DNA of 64,000 bases from Lysinibacillus xylanilyticus (GTDB lineage Bacteria; Bacillota; Bacilli; Bacillales_A; Planococcaceae), in NCBI RefSeq assembly GCF_001708185.1, contig NZ_MDDN01000015.1:1-64000 (forward strand). The letters are read 5' to 3'. Made by a program: the position numbers and the translations under genes. The stretch's first letter is position 1; the number at the start of each line of letters is the position of its first letter. Shown in pieces: positions 33,687 through 42,664 of the stretch. The notes under the pieces were generated by a model. The model made no database searches. It saw only the letters and a list, made by a program, of their open reading frames with translations, and was not told the origin of the DNA.

Positions 33687-34397
33687 ATGAAAAAAGGAAT
33701 CATCTTCGATAAGGATGGCACATTAATACAGCTCGATTCGGTTTGGTATAAAATCGTTGATTGTGTACTTCATGACGTCTTTCAAAAGTATCCGAATGAA
33801 AAGAACAAACGAAATGAATACTTGCAAATTATTGGAATGGACAATAATGATTTTGAGAGTACGAGCTTACTAGCTAGTCAAACGAATTCCTTTATTGCAG
33901 CGGCATGGTATTCAATAGTAGAAGAAAAAAAGAATGTGAAAAAAGGGGAATTTATACATGATGTGTGTGCGTCATTCAAAAAGCATTCAACATCAGATGA
34001 CCTCGTATTTACAGAAGTACAAGGTGCACAAGAAACACTAAAATATTTAAAAGATCATGCGTATATTATCGGTATTGTGACAGCAGATGATATTGATGCA
34101 GCTGTTCATTCACTTAAAATGACTAAGCTTTACGAGTATATAGATTTTTTAAGTGCTGATGATGGAATCAACAAACCTAAACCTTATAGTGATTGTTATC
34201 ATAAGTTCAAAGATAAATTTCTACTGAATGATGAAGAAGTTTTAATGGTAGGTGACACATTAACTGACATTCGATTTGCACGAAATAGTAATATTGAAGT
34301 TGCAGGAGTTCTTTCTGGTGCATGTAGGAAGGAAGATCTTGAAGGAAAAGCGGATTATATTATAGATAGTGTTAAAGATATTCAAAAGATTTTATAG
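33687..34397 (+). CDS. HAD family phosphatase in the import operon
   Basis: A 236-aa HAD hydrolase. Motif I is IFDKDGTLIQLD (nucleophile Asp8), motif II is the Thr in GIVTADD, motif III is the Lys in INKPKP, and motif IV is VGDTLTDIRFA. The DKDGT variant and cap length fit phosphoglycolate-phosphatase-like enzymes. Placement between the binding-protein gene and the TIM-barrel gene suggests it dephosphorylates the imported or isomerised sugar phosphate; that is inference. GAGGAGG site. Confidence 0.85.
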   Translation: MKKGIIFDKDGTLIQLDSVWYKIVDCVLHDVFQKYPNEKNKRNEYLQIIGMDNNDFESTSLLASQTNSFIAAAWYSIVEEKKNVKKGEFIHDVCASFKKHSTSDDLVFTEVQGAQETLKYLKDHAYIIGIVTADDIDAAVHSLKMTKLYEYIDFLSADDGINKPKPYSDCYHKFKDKFLLNDEEVLMVGDTLTDIRFARNSNIEVAGVLSGACRKEDLEGKADYIIDSVKDIQKIL

Positions 34398-34656
34398 CAC
34401 ATTGTTATTAAACGAGAGAGGTCAAGCCAACTAAAAACAATGACTATTTTAACTTCTTTCAGCTAATGGTTTTGTAGCGAAAGCAAAGGTCAGCTACAGA
34501 AGTCTCTTAACTCAATAAAAAACAGGTAAAAAAGCCAGATAATGGGCTGAAGCTAAATTTTCTAGGAAGACAGTAAAATATTAAGGGGTTATAAGTGCTC
34601 TTAGTAAATGTTATTGTCTGATATTCAAAAATTTTATTACACAGAAGGTGAAACGG

Positions 34657-35619
34657 ATGAAATTAGGCTTAGAAACAGAAACCTATCACTTACTTTTTCA
34701 AAATGGTCACATGGATATTTTTGATTTTATTAGAACAACAGCAGAACATGGATTAGATGGCGTCATGATTAATGTCATTGCTTATCCTGGCGATAAATAT
34801 TTGCATCCTAAGTGGGGAGCTCTTGGTGGCGCTGAACCGGATCATTTGCAGAAGGTACGTCAGGAAATCGAAAAATATGGATTATACGCTGAGATTGACG
34901 CAAGAGGAACAGAACCTGACCATTTATCAGAGGTTATCGAAGTAGCACATAAAATTGGGGCAGATGTGATTCGGACGTATTGCTGTCCAGGGAAATATGA
35001 TAAAGAATTACTAGATCAAGCACCGAATAATATAAAAAAAATTGTGCCACTTCTAAAAAAATATCGAATTAAACTTGCCGTTGAAAACCACGAGGAAGAA
35101 ATAGCTGATGAAATCATACAAATTGTCAATGAGGTAAACAGCTATTGGGTAGGCGCTCATTGTGATTTTGGAAATTCAATGATGGCATGGGAAGACCCTG
35201 TGGAAGCAGCAAGAAAGCTCGCTCCATATACGTATACAACCCACTTTAAAGATCATATTATCATCGAAGCAAAAGATGGTTATAAAGTGTGCGGTGTTCC
35301 AGCAGGGCAAGGGAATATTGATTTAGATGAAATCTTTAAAATTATGGTGGAGCATTCTCCGTTAACAAGAATTAATATTGAAATGTGCTATCCTTATGTA
35401 GCTCAGTTTAAAAGGGAAAAAGGTACAGGAGGGGTTTTTGAAGTAGGCGAAGGTGCGTTCAAAGTAGAGGATCCTCCATTTGATCGAAATGTTATCGAGC
35501 CAGAAAATTATTACTATCCTGCTGAAGAACATTTAGAAGAGCTGATCGAAAAACAAATTCAAGGTGCTGAACAATCGATTAAACATGCAATAGCGCTTAG
35601 AGATAAGTATTGTAGATAA
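34657..35619 (+). CDS. sugar phosphate isomerase/epimerase (TIM barrel)
   Basis: I start at ATG 34657, after AGAAGGTG; GTG 34648 is in frame. The 320-aa protein belongs to the xylose-isomerase-like AP-endonuclease-2 family. Candidate metal ligands are the Glu in AVENHEEE, the His/Asp in GAHCDFGNSM, the His in TTHFKDH and the Glu in INIEMCYPY. It would isomerise, epimerise or dehydrate a sugar or sugar acid in the cytoplasm. A 250-bp gap separates it from the HAD gene, and the Bacillaceae repeat lies downstream. Confidence 0.82.
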   Translation: MKLGLETETYHLLFQNGHMDIFDFIRTTAEHGLDGVMINVIAYPGDKYLHPKWGALGGAEPDHLQKVRQEIEKYGLYAEIDARGTEPDHLSEVIEVAHKIGADVIRTYCCPGKYDKELLDQAPNNIKKIVPLLKKYRIKLAVENHEEEIADEIIQIVNEVNSYWVGAHCDFGNSMMAWEDPVEAARKLAPYTYTTHFKDHIIIEAKDGYKVCGVPAGQGNIDLDEIFKIMVEHSPLTRINIEMCYPYVAQFKREKGTGGVFEVGEGAFKVEDPPFDRNVIEPENYYYPAEEHLEELIEKQIQGAEQSIKHAIALRDKYCR

Positions 35620-35687
35620 CGTCAATTTTTAATCTCATCACCAAAAATTAGGAATTATATTTGTTAAAACATATGCAATGTCTATAA

Positions 35688-35853
35688 GTTGATTGGAGTG
35701 GAGGCTGGGCGACTCCTTGGGGATCAGCGTCACAGATGAGACCCTGCAGCGAGCAACGCGAGTGAAGCGGCTCATCGGACGCCCCCAGGAAGCTCTGCTC
35801 TGCGCGAAAGCGAAGCGTCAGCGGCAAAGCGCCCAGCCGGAACGGAAATCAAC
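35688..35853. repeat. complete Bacillaceae long inverted repeat (166 bp)
   Basis: The left end gttgattggagtggaggc is an imperfect inverted repeat of the right end (gcccagccggaacggaaatc, then aac), with a GC-rich interior able to fold (agtgaagcggctcatcgg). It is inserted inside the ABC operon, between the isomerase gene and the ATPase gene. Deleted or partial copies occur at about 3098-3140, 10031-10112, 12863-12938 and 25327-25410. The 64-aa frame across it is not a gene. Confidence 0.8.
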
Positions 35854-35908
35854 CCAACATTATGGTAATGAGCTAATCTTCACTTGAAAATCACAATATT
35901 AGGAGGCA

Positions 35909-37012
35909 ATGATGGCTCAGCTATTATTCGAACATATTTATAAAAAATATGATAATGATACAACAATCGTAAAAGATTTTAACCTAGAAGTGCAGGATGG
36001 AGAATTTATCGTTTTTGTAGGACCTTCAGGTTGTGGGAAATCGACGACTTTACGTATGATTGCAGGTCTTGAAGAGATTACAGATGGAAACTTTTATATT
36101 GATGGACAGCGGATGAATGATGTTGCACCTAAAGATCGAGATATCGCAATGGTTTTCCAAAATTACGCTCTTTATCCACATATGACGGTTTTCGAAAATA
36201 TGGCATTCGGTTTAAAACTTAGAAAGTATAGCAAAAAAGAGATTGAAGAACGTGTAAAACATGCAGCGGAAATCCTTGGGCTTGAAGAATATTTGGAGAG
36301 AAAGCCAAAAGCTCTTTCAGGTGGACAACGGCAGCGTGTGGCATTAGGACGTGCGATTGTTCGGAATGCAAAAGTTTTTTTAATGGATGAGCCGTTGTCA
36401 AACTTAGATGCAAAGCTTCGTGTTCAAATGCGTGCCGAAATTTCAAAATTACACCACCAATTGCAAACAACAACGATCTATGTTACGCACGATCAAATCG
36501 AAGCGATGACGATGGCTTCACGTATTGTTGTGTTAAAGGACGGCATCATCCAACAAGTGGGTACACCTAAAGAAGTTTATGATAGACCAGCGAACGTATT
36601 TGTAGGAGGTTTTATTGGCTCTCCTGGAATGAATTTTTTCAAAGGAACATTAACGGAAAGTGCTTTTATTGTGGGAGATTGGAAGCTTCAGGTGCCAGAA
36701 GAGAAGCTAGAGTGCTTTAAAAATAACGGGTATATGAATAAAGAAATCATCTTAGGTATACGACCAGAAGACTTCTCTGTTAGTCAAACATCTGAAGACT
36801 TACCACATCAAACGAAGGTAACAGTCCATATTGAAGTGGCAGAATTAATGGGTTCGGAAACATATCTCTATTCGAATCATGATGGTCAATCTTTCGTTGC
36901 ACGTGTTGACTCCTCAACCGATGTGCAAAGCCAATCAAAGATGGACCTTATGTTGAATATGGAGAAAGCTCATTATTTTGATGCTCAAACTGAAAAAAGA
37001 ATTATTTTATAA
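35909..37012 (+). CDS. ABC sugar transporter ATPase (UgpC/MsmX type)
   Basis: A 367-aa ATPase. Walker A is GPSGCGKST (residues ~38-46), the Q-loop is in VFQNYALYPHMTV, the signature is LSGGQRQRVALGRA, Walker B is VFLMDEPLSNLD, and the switch His is in YVTHDQIEAM. The C-terminal TOBE/OB region (ILGIRPEDFSV) is typical of CUT1 ATPases. It powers the permease pair encoded upstream. GGAGGC site; the gene follows the 166-bp repeat and may still be co-transcribed. Confidence 0.9.
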   Translation: MMAQLLFEHIYKKYDNDTTIVKDFNLEVQDGEFIVFVGPSGCGKSTTLRMIAGLEEITDGNFYIDGQRMNDVAPKDRDIAMVFQNYALYPHMTVFENMAFGLKLRKYSKKEIEERVKHAAEILGLEEYLERKPKALSGGQRQRVALGRAIVRNAKVFLMDEPLSNLDAKLRVQMRAEISKLHHQLQTTTIYVTHDQIEAMTMASRIVVLKDGIIQQVGTPKEVYDRPANVFVGGFIGSPGMNFFKGTLTESAFIVGDWKLQVPEEKLECFKNNGYMNKEIILGIRPEDFSVSQTSEDLPHQTKVTVHIEVAELMGSETYLYSNHDGQSFVARVDSSTDVQSQSKMDLMLNMEKAHYFDAQTEKRIIL

Positions 37013-37048
37013 ATCATCATTATTGAAGTAGCTTTCTATATAAGATAT

Positions 37049-37084
37049 AAAAAGAGATTTAGCTTAAGACCTAAATCTCTTTTT
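37049..37084 (+). terminator. operon terminator
   Basis: aaaaagagattta (37049-37061) and taaatctcttttt (37072-37084), perfect arms after the ATPase gene. Confidence 0.85.
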
Positions 37085-37131
37085 GCTTTATCAAATACTA
37101 CTTTATTACTTTTGCGCATAATCAGGTGTGT

Positions 37132-37193
37132 TGATTAACTATTTTTATCGATCGTGAAACTCGGATTTCCGTTACGGGCTACTCGCTTTCCTA
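37132..37193. repeat. truncated copy of the 3173-type miniature element
   Basis: tcaggtgtgttgatta (37132-37147) matches the element's terminal repeat. The following ggatttccgttacgggct and actcgctttcc are the reverse complement of the element's internal hairpin arm. The other end is absent. Confidence 0.55.
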
Positions 37194-37313
37194 ATGCTTC
37201 GGGAACTCCTTGGACACGATTGAATGTATCAGTTTGCGAATGGCAGAACGAACATAATCTTGTAAAGTAAATTCACTAATACCAATAGTTGCTGCCATCT
37301 CCTGTGAATTATC
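37191..37313 (-). pseudogene. LuxR-type helix-turn-helix remnant
   Basis: The minus-strand frame reads NSQEMAATIGISEFTLQDYV then RSAIRKLIHSIVSKEFP. This is the DNA-recognition part of a LuxR/GerE helix-turn-helix. A stop precedes it and no start exists. It lies between the miniature-element fragment and the MerR gene. Confidence 0.5.
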
Positions 37314-38141
37314 CTAACAATCAACAGTTTCGTTATTTTCTATAAATATTTGAATTTGACAACTATAAGATTCTGTATTAAAGAAATCGTTATATAACTC
37401 TACTTCAATGAAGCTTCTTACTGTTAACTTATTCTCTTTTACAAATTTAATTATTTTATTTCTACGCTCCTCTTCATTTTTTTTACTATAAGCTATCGTT
37501 AAGTACTTTCCTTTTGGTAATGTTTTTATATTTTGTTCAGCTTCTAAAGCAGCATCTCCTTGAAGTCTACTAAAAACATACATTGGTATTACATTCGACT
37601 CTGCATTAACGTTGTAGAGGATCCCTCTTTCAAGTGACATTTTTCCGCCTTTATCTTGAATGCTCTTCTCTAAGTCTGAATAATATAGTAACTCCTGTAA
37701 ACTTCCTACTTCTTTACACGGTGCTACAACTACAGAACGCTGTTCAAAGAACTGAATAGATATGTCATCATTAATTAAAATATCTTTAGAAGTCTCTACC
37801 TTTATATTTAAACGATCAATGGTTTTGATGACTTCCTGTATTTTCTTTATTTGTTCTTCAGCTTCATATTTTTTTAATTGTAAAAATGCCAGTAATTCAT
37901 CAGTATTACAGTTCTTAAAAATTTCTTGAAGTTCGACAATGCTTGTTTTTAATTCTCTACAGCTTTTTATTATATCTATATGAATAAATTGATCTATAGA
38001 ATAATATCTATAGCCTGTTGTTTCATCAATATATTTTGGAATAAGAATCCCCATTTTATGATAATAGCGTAAAGCTTTTATTGTAATGTCCTTCATTTTC
38101 GAAACTTCCCCAATAGAAAATAAGTGTTGCACCATCATCAC
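37314..38141 (-). CDS. MerR family multidrug-type regulator with GyrI-like domain
   Basis: A 275-aa protein. The N-terminal MerR winged helix is FSIGEVSKMKDITIKALRYY then HKMGILIPKYIDETTGYRYY (residues ~7-47), followed by a coiled-coil dimer helix (EEQIKKIQEVIKTIDRL). The C-terminal effector-binding domain is GyrI/BmrR-like (SVVVAPCKEV, then LPKGKYLTIAYSKK). Such regulators activate an exporter or modifying gene on drug binding. It is divergent from a GNAT gene, and a promoter with the MerR-type 19-bp spacer lies between them. Start among three consecutive ATGs after AAGGAAG. Confidence 0.88.
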   Translation of the reverse strand: MMMVQHLFSIGEVSKMKDITIKALRYYHKMGILIPKYIDETTGYRYYSIDQFIHIDIIKSCRELKTSIVELQEIFKNCNTDELLAFLQLKKYEAEEQIKKIQEVIKTIDRLNIKVETSKDILINDDISIQFFEQRSVVVAPCKEVGSLQELLYYSDLEKSIQDKGGKMSLERGILYNVNAESNVIPMYVFSRLQGDAALEAEQNIKTLPKGKYLTIAYSKKNEEERRNKIIKFVKENKLTVRSFIEVELYNDFFNTESYSCQIQIFIENNETVDC

Positions 38142-38168
38142 TTCCTTATATTTTTTCTTACTGAATCG

Positions 38169-38199
38169 TTGACTCTCCTCTTAGGGGAGACCTTATGAT
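38169..38199 (+). promoter_or_regulatory. MerR-type promoter with 19-bp spacer
   Basis: -35 TTGACT (38169-38174) and -10 TATGAT (38194-38199) are separated by 19 bp. This is the over-long spacing that MerR activators correct. A dyad ctctcc-tctta-ggggag sits within the spacer. It points toward the GNAT gene at 38263 and lies 28 bp from the MerR start. Confidence 0.75.
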
Positions 38200-38262
38200 C
38201 ATTATAGGGCATTTGCAAGAAATACTAAATGAATTTACTTATATAACAGGGAGTTTTTAAAT

Positions 38263-38892
38263 ATGGAAAAAGTAATATACAGAAGTCTAGTTAAAGAAGA
38301 TTATGAAGCGGTTAAAGAATTGATTGGTGAAGCATTTGGTTTCAATGAATTTATTAAGGATAAGAAATTTTTAGATTCAGTATTAAACATCTACTTACAC
38401 GGTTGCATTTTAGAAAGCTCATTTAGCAAAGTAGCAGAAAAAGACAATAAGGTTATTGGTATTATTTTGGGCCATGCGAAAAAGGACAAAAACCGTTTAA
38501 AAAAAGCCCATAATATTTTCAGTTTTGCCTATTCCATAATAAAAGTCCTCTTAACTAATAAGGAAAATAAAAAATTTATGAAAGAGTATGGAAAGGTTCA
38601 AAAGGCATATAAAGAACTGATACACGGAAAAGAAGATGATTTTCAAGGTTGTATAGAATTATTTATTGTATCGGGGGAATCTAGAGGTCTTGGGGTTGGT
38701 AAGGCTCTAATGAATGATTTGTTTAATTATACGCAAAGTATGGATGTGAAATCTTTATATTTATATACAGATAATAGATGTAACTATGGATATTATGACA
38801 GTCAAAACTTCGATCGTATAGGTGAAAAAGAAATTCAATTTGATTCAACAAAGGAAAAACTTAACGTGTTTATATATGGTTATGATTTTTAA
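38263..38892 (+). CDS. GNAT family N-acetyltransferase under MerR control
   Basis: A 209-aa acetyltransferase. Motif A is VSGESRGLGVGKALMNDLF (about residues 143-161). A long helical insertion (KAHNIFSFAYSIIKVLLTNK, residues ~80-125) precedes it. The late LYTDNRCNYGYYDSQNF segment is family-typical. The MerR-type promoter upstream suggests inducible detoxification of a small molecule such as an antibiotic; the substrate is unknown. AGGGAG site. Confidence 0.85.
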   Translation: MEKVIYRSLVKEDYEAVKELIGEAFGFNEFIKDKKFLDSVLNIYLHGCILESSFSKVAEKDNKVIGIILGHAKKDKNRLKKAHNIFSFAYSIIKVLLTNKENKKFMKEYGKVQKAYKELIHGKEDDFQGCIELFIVSGESRGLGVGKALMNDLFNYTQSMDVKSLYLYTDNRCNYGYYDSQNFDRIGEKEIQFDSTKEKLNVFIYGYDF

Positions 38893-38940
38893 TTAATAGC
38901 GATAAGGAGCTGGACAATTCGCTGCCAACACCTATAGAAC

Positions 38941-38977
38941 CAAGCGCACACCGTATGACAGGTGTGCGCTTGTTTTT
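38941..38977 (+). terminator. intrinsic terminator
   Basis: caagcgcacacc (38941-38952) and ggtgtgcgcttg (38961-38972) perfect arms and a T-run. Bases 38978-39338 beyond it show no gene, only AT-rich leader of the next gene. Confidence 0.88.
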
Positions 38978-39338
38978 GCTTAAAATGAACAACAAACACA
39001 TACGATACAAGATTATGAATTCCAATTTTTCACGGACAAGGATGAATAATTTGCATTGAGGACAATTAATAGGTTTTTAGTACAGATCATGAATAGCCGT
39101 TTATCCTTGATTTTTTAATCAAAATCAAGTTTTGTTAATAATTGACCGAAAAAGATATAGGAACAATTGCTACAAATGATTCATAAATTGCCCCCTAGAA
39201 ATCGAACACCAAACCAACCTCCCACTGTCCGATAAAAACTTCAGGTAGAGAAAACGTTCATACATTGTTTTTCTTATTTGATACTGGTATAATTTTGGAA
39301 ATTTCATATAAAAGAATAGTTACATCGGGGGGGCCAAT

Positions 39339-41021
39339 TTGCTTAAAAGAAAAATCTGGTGCAAAATTTTATGCTCCATGTTTGTGTTAATGATCTTGAT
39401 TTCAATTTCATTTAACAGAACAGGTGACGATGAGTATAAAATATATGAACCTAGCGAGAGGGTTTCTCTAGCGTTACCGAATTCCACACAATTACATTTG
39501 GAAGCCAATGGTTTACTACTGCAAAAAACAACAAGTTCGTATAAAACGTATATTCGTTCAATGGATCAAACAACGGTCTTTAATTTATTTGAAGATGGAG
39601 AAAACATGGGCTCCATCAAGGTTACTGTTCGAGAAATCGATAATGGGGATTTTTTCATTTTCACTCAATTACAAAACAAAAGCAGTAAAGGGTGTAGTGC
39701 TACAATCTCATACCCTATCAGCGGAAATGTACGGTATGATTTGATAGATTTCGAACGACAGGAAATTCAACATGAGCACGATAATGTATCTGGCGTAGAT
39801 CCAACCACTTATCCTATTGGTCTGTTAAAAATAAAGGAACACGAACACGAAAACGAAAACCTAGTTACTAATATGATGATAAGCCGAAACTATGTATCGA
39901 AAGAACGGATTAAAAAGTATGAAAACGGAGACAAGAGTGTGGTCCGGGAATTGACGAGTGAAAATAAGTCCTTGGAATTAATTAAAGATTATAAAGGCCT
40001 TACTGTCACTCTTCCACTTCACGCAGTAGGAAATGATTTATCTGAAAACTGGATGCTAGTTTCACAAGAGCCTCTGTTTAAAAAAGAACAAGCTCTCGAT
40101 GAATGGATTAGTCAAAGTACCAAACATTACAAAGAAACTAACAAATGGTATACAGACGAAGGGCCTTATACAAAACTCCCGTGGTCGATTGAACCTGAAA
40201 CAAAGTTAGGATATGGGAGAAACCTAGTGAGGGTCCAAGATAGAAAAGCATTAAATTACTATGAAACTACACAGGAGCGATACTTCTACGATTTGCTATT
40301 AAATTCTGTTGCTAACTTATTTATTTTTCAAGGAGATAAAAAAGGGTTATGGGAAACGGAATATACGAGTACGTGGTTGAAAAAGGATTACGGAATCAAT
40401 GCTCCTTATATCGATACTAGGCATAACGAAAAAATCGCGTTATTCCTAAAAGAAGCTGGGGACATGCTTGACATCAAAGAACTTAAAAACTCAACCATCA
40501 TCTATGCGGATTTCTTGGTCAATCAGGCGGAAAATGGAAACAAAATTGAAGTTCCCAAAGGTGGTTACCTTGTGACCGATTATTATTCTCCTCTGCAGAC
40601 AAAGAAGACACATGTATCCTTAAACCACGCTTTAGGAGAAATGAATTTCTTACTAGAAACCTATCAACAAACAAAAGAAGAATCCTATTTAGACGTAGCC
40701 AGAAATATGAGACGGGGCGTTGAAAACATCGGAGAAAAATGGTTACGAGAGAATGGGGATGTGTGGTATCAAGTAAATGGTGATTTCACATTTGAAGGAA
40801 CGGATTATCCTCTCTTGACCTTAGAAGATTTACTGAAGTCTCAACAATCATGGGAGGCAGTTGGAGAAAAACGAAGTGAAATATTTGATCGTCTCATTCG
40901 TTCGAAGGCACAATATCTTGTGGAAAGCAAACAGGAAATTCTTCGACCGGTAGCGAATTCTCTCATCAACCAAGGATTTGGAGATATCATTGAAGGATAC
41001 AATCATATTCCTAAGTTCTAA
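39339..41021 (+). CDS. membrane-anchored D-glucuronyl C5-epimerase-like protein
   Basis: A 560-aa protein with an N-terminal signal-anchor (ILCSMFVLMILISISFN, residues 8-24), a beta-rich N-terminal region, and a C-terminal alpha-helical toroid-like half (YFYDLLLNSVANLFIFQGDK, THVSLNHALGEMNFLLETYQ, ARNMRRGVENIGEKWL). The C-terminal half resembles the D-glucuronyl C5-epimerase C-terminal domain family, suggesting action on uronic-acid polysaccharides outside the cell. I am unsure of the exact reaction. TTG start after GGGGGGG. The last ~110 bp of the gene and the 18 bp after it are duplicated at 50991-51120. Confidence 0.65.
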   Translation: MLKRKIWCKILCSMFVLMILISISFNRTGDDEYKIYEPSERVSLALPNSTQLHLEANGLLLQKTTSSYKTYIRSMDQTTVFNLFEDGENMGSIKVTVREIDNGDFFIFTQLQNKSSKGCSATISYPISGNVRYDLIDFERQEIQHEHDNVSGVDPTTYPIGLLKIKEHEHENENLVTNMMISRNYVSKERIKKYENGDKSVVRELTSENKSLELIKDYKGLTVTLPLHAVGNDLSENWMLVSQEPLFKKEQALDEWISQSTKHYKETNKWYTDEGPYTKLPWSIEPETKLGYGRNLVRVQDRKALNYYETTQERYFYDLLLNSVANLFIFQGDKKGLWETEYTSTWLKKDYGINAPYIDTRHNEKIALFLKEAGDMLDIKELKNSTIIYADFLVNQAENGNKIEVPKGGYLVTDYYSPLQTKKTHVSLNHALGEMNFLLETYQQTKEESYLDVARNMRRGVENIGEKWLRENGDVWYQVNGDFTFEGTDYPLLTLEDLLKSQQSWEAVGEKRSEIFDRLIRSKAQYLVESKQEILRPVANSLINQGFGDIIEGYNHIPKF

Positions 41022-41039
41022 TAAACCTCATTATGTAAA
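40910..41039 (+). repeat. left direct repeat bounding the asb block (130 bp)
   Basis: The end of the epimerase-like gene plus 18 bp downstream, from acaatatcttg to cctcattatgtaaa. It matches 50991-51120 at 126 of 130 positions by my alignment. Homology stops abruptly on both sides. Confidence 0.88.
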
Positions 41040-41092
41040 GATGGCAAATAAAGGTTGTTCTTACTCTATAGATGAGCGTGAATGATCGTGGA

Positions 41093-41284
41093 GATTGTCT
41101 TTGGGTACTAGGATTCGCGCTAATCTCCAACAATATTTATAGTTTGCTTATCCCTCTAAGTTTATTCTTAGTATTTGTTTTTGATTATATTCCAAAGTCT
41201 GATGATTACTTATAAAACAAGTACGGAGAACAATTTACAATATATAAACAGGAAACTAAAAAACTAATTCCTTTCGTTTGGTAA
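41093..41284 (+). pseudogene. isoprenylcysteine carboxyl methyltransferase-like fragment
   Basis: The frame reads ALISNNIYSLLIPLSLFLVF, VFDYIPKSDDYL, an in-frame TAA, then NKYGEQFTIYKQETKKLIPF and V-W-stop. The NN-Y-SLLI helix and KYGEQF-YK-TKKLIPF ending match the C-terminus of ICMT/PEMT-like membrane methyltransferases. Only the 3' part remains, with one nonsense change. Confidence 0.5.
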
Positions 41285-41314
41285 ATAGTAATAAATTATG
41301 AAAACGAAGTATTC

Positions 41315-41345
41315 AAGATCACCTATTGTAGGGTGATCTTTTTTA
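41315..41345 (+). terminator. intrinsic terminator
   Basis: aagatcaccta (41315-41325) and tagggtgatctt (41329-41340) with a T-run. Confidence 0.85.
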
Positions 41346-41362
41346 ACTCATAAACCCCAAAA

Positions 41363-42219
41363 ATGGCGTTAACCATCACCAGCAATGTAGGATCGCTAGC
41401 AACTTCTGTGAATGAGTGGCTAGAAACCTTATCAACCCATGTACAGCAGTATTCAGCTGCCGTTATTCATCTGGAGCTTTCGCAATATTTCTCGTTCACA
41501 GGTGATCCCACTCTCTATCTGAAAGACATTGAAAAATACGTTACTCACTGGCAGTCGCCGCATCCATCGCAGGAGAAGGTCTGGCAGGGAGTAGCCGATA
41601 ACTCCTATATGCTGAATGGGGAACATTTAACATAGAGAGAACGTACGGTAATCCAACTAAAGCAAATTCGGAAATTCAGCTAGCACAGTCTATTCCCCTA
41701 ACATCTGGGAAGCTGCAGTCCAAATGGCGGAAGGAGCTCTACATATGGTTGCTGGCGATTCTGTCCGCAGCCATTTTTCTTACCGTCTATGTCAATACCT
41801 CCAGTGTTGGAGGTGCTCGGCTTCCTTATTCCTTCTATGTTTATCATTGTGTGGAATCTGATTATCGGTCCTAAAAAAACTCCCGTCATCGGATGGGAGC
41901 GGCCACTACCTTGAATAGGAACAGTACCCCCTCTAATGCTGTGCTAAGAATTGGGTATTTCGATGGGTATTCACCTATTAGGACGGATGGTACAGAAATG
42001 GGCCTTTAGGAGGATAAAACATTACCGGATCTTATTCCCTGGCTGCAAATCGTGCAAGCGAAGGTGCTTTCATCTCAGGATGTTGAGCTCAAGATTTCTA
42101 CTAAAATACCACCAGTCTCTACATTTCAACTTCAGTTGAAGCTGGATGAACAGATGGTAACTAAAGATACCGTATCAGCGATTAATGCCATTGTGTTGGC
42201 TCATAAAATGTCCGTGTAA
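41363..42219 (+). pseudogene. decayed multi-fragment coding region, higher GC than neighbours
   Basis: Several protein-like pieces in different frames. First, 41363-41635 (WLETLSTHVQQYSAAVIHLE, SHWQSPHPSQEKV-type). Second, 41640-41873 with one membrane helix (SKWRKELYIWLLAILSAAIF then LTVYVNTSSVGG). Third, about 41990-42219, a C-terminal piece (LPDLIPWLQIVQAKVL, STKIPPVSTFQLQLKLDEQM, AINAIVLAHKMSV). The base composition is visibly more GC-rich, suggesting foreign origin (for example Paenibacillus-like). No family recognised; probably one to three dead genes. Confidence 0.45.
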
Positions 42220-42335
42220 CTGCAATCACTTCTAGTTCAACCAGAAAGCCATTCTTACGGTAATTGCACAGCCGTGATAATATAAATTATTTTTGTATTA
42301 GCTGAGTAAATATTCATTATAAAACGTCAAACAAG

Positions 42336-42362
42336 GTTCACATAAATGATGTGAACTTTTTT
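42336..42362 (+). terminator. intrinsic terminator
   Basis: gttcacat (42336-42343) and atgtgaac (42349-42356) followed by Ts. It insulates the asb promoter from upstream reading. Confidence 0.75.
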
Positions 42363-42552
42363 GATGTTTTCTAGTTCTGCATAATATTTTGTCGTCACAC
42401 CGTACCTTATATCAATTATCGTGCGCATGTGATACAAGAAACGAAATATTCTTCTACATTTTTAGCTAATTCGATGGTTTATATTGCTATATAGGTCTTT
42501 AGACAGTTGAGTCATTTCCAACTTTCCTATACTATGTAAAAGTAATTGAAAG

Positions 42553-42567
42553 TGATAATCATTATCA
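42553..42567. promoter_or_regulatory. Fur box 1 of the asb operon
   Basis: TGATAATCATTATCA, a perfect 7-1-7 Fur box, 152 bp before the asbA start. It predicts repression of petrobactin synthesis when iron is sufficient. Confidence 0.9.
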
Positions 42568-42649
42568 ATTGCTTTCGGTAACACATTTGTGCCCGTTCAC
42601 TTTTATCATCAGTCTTTCTATAAGAGAGACTAATTTTTTTTGCAGTGAG

Positions 42650-42664
42650 TGATAATCATTATCA
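42650..42664. promoter_or_regulatory. Fur box 2 of the asb operon
   Basis: A second perfect TGATAATCATTATCA, 41 bp before the asbA start. The formal GTG start at 42645 overlaps this site, one reason not to use it. Confidence 0.9.
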
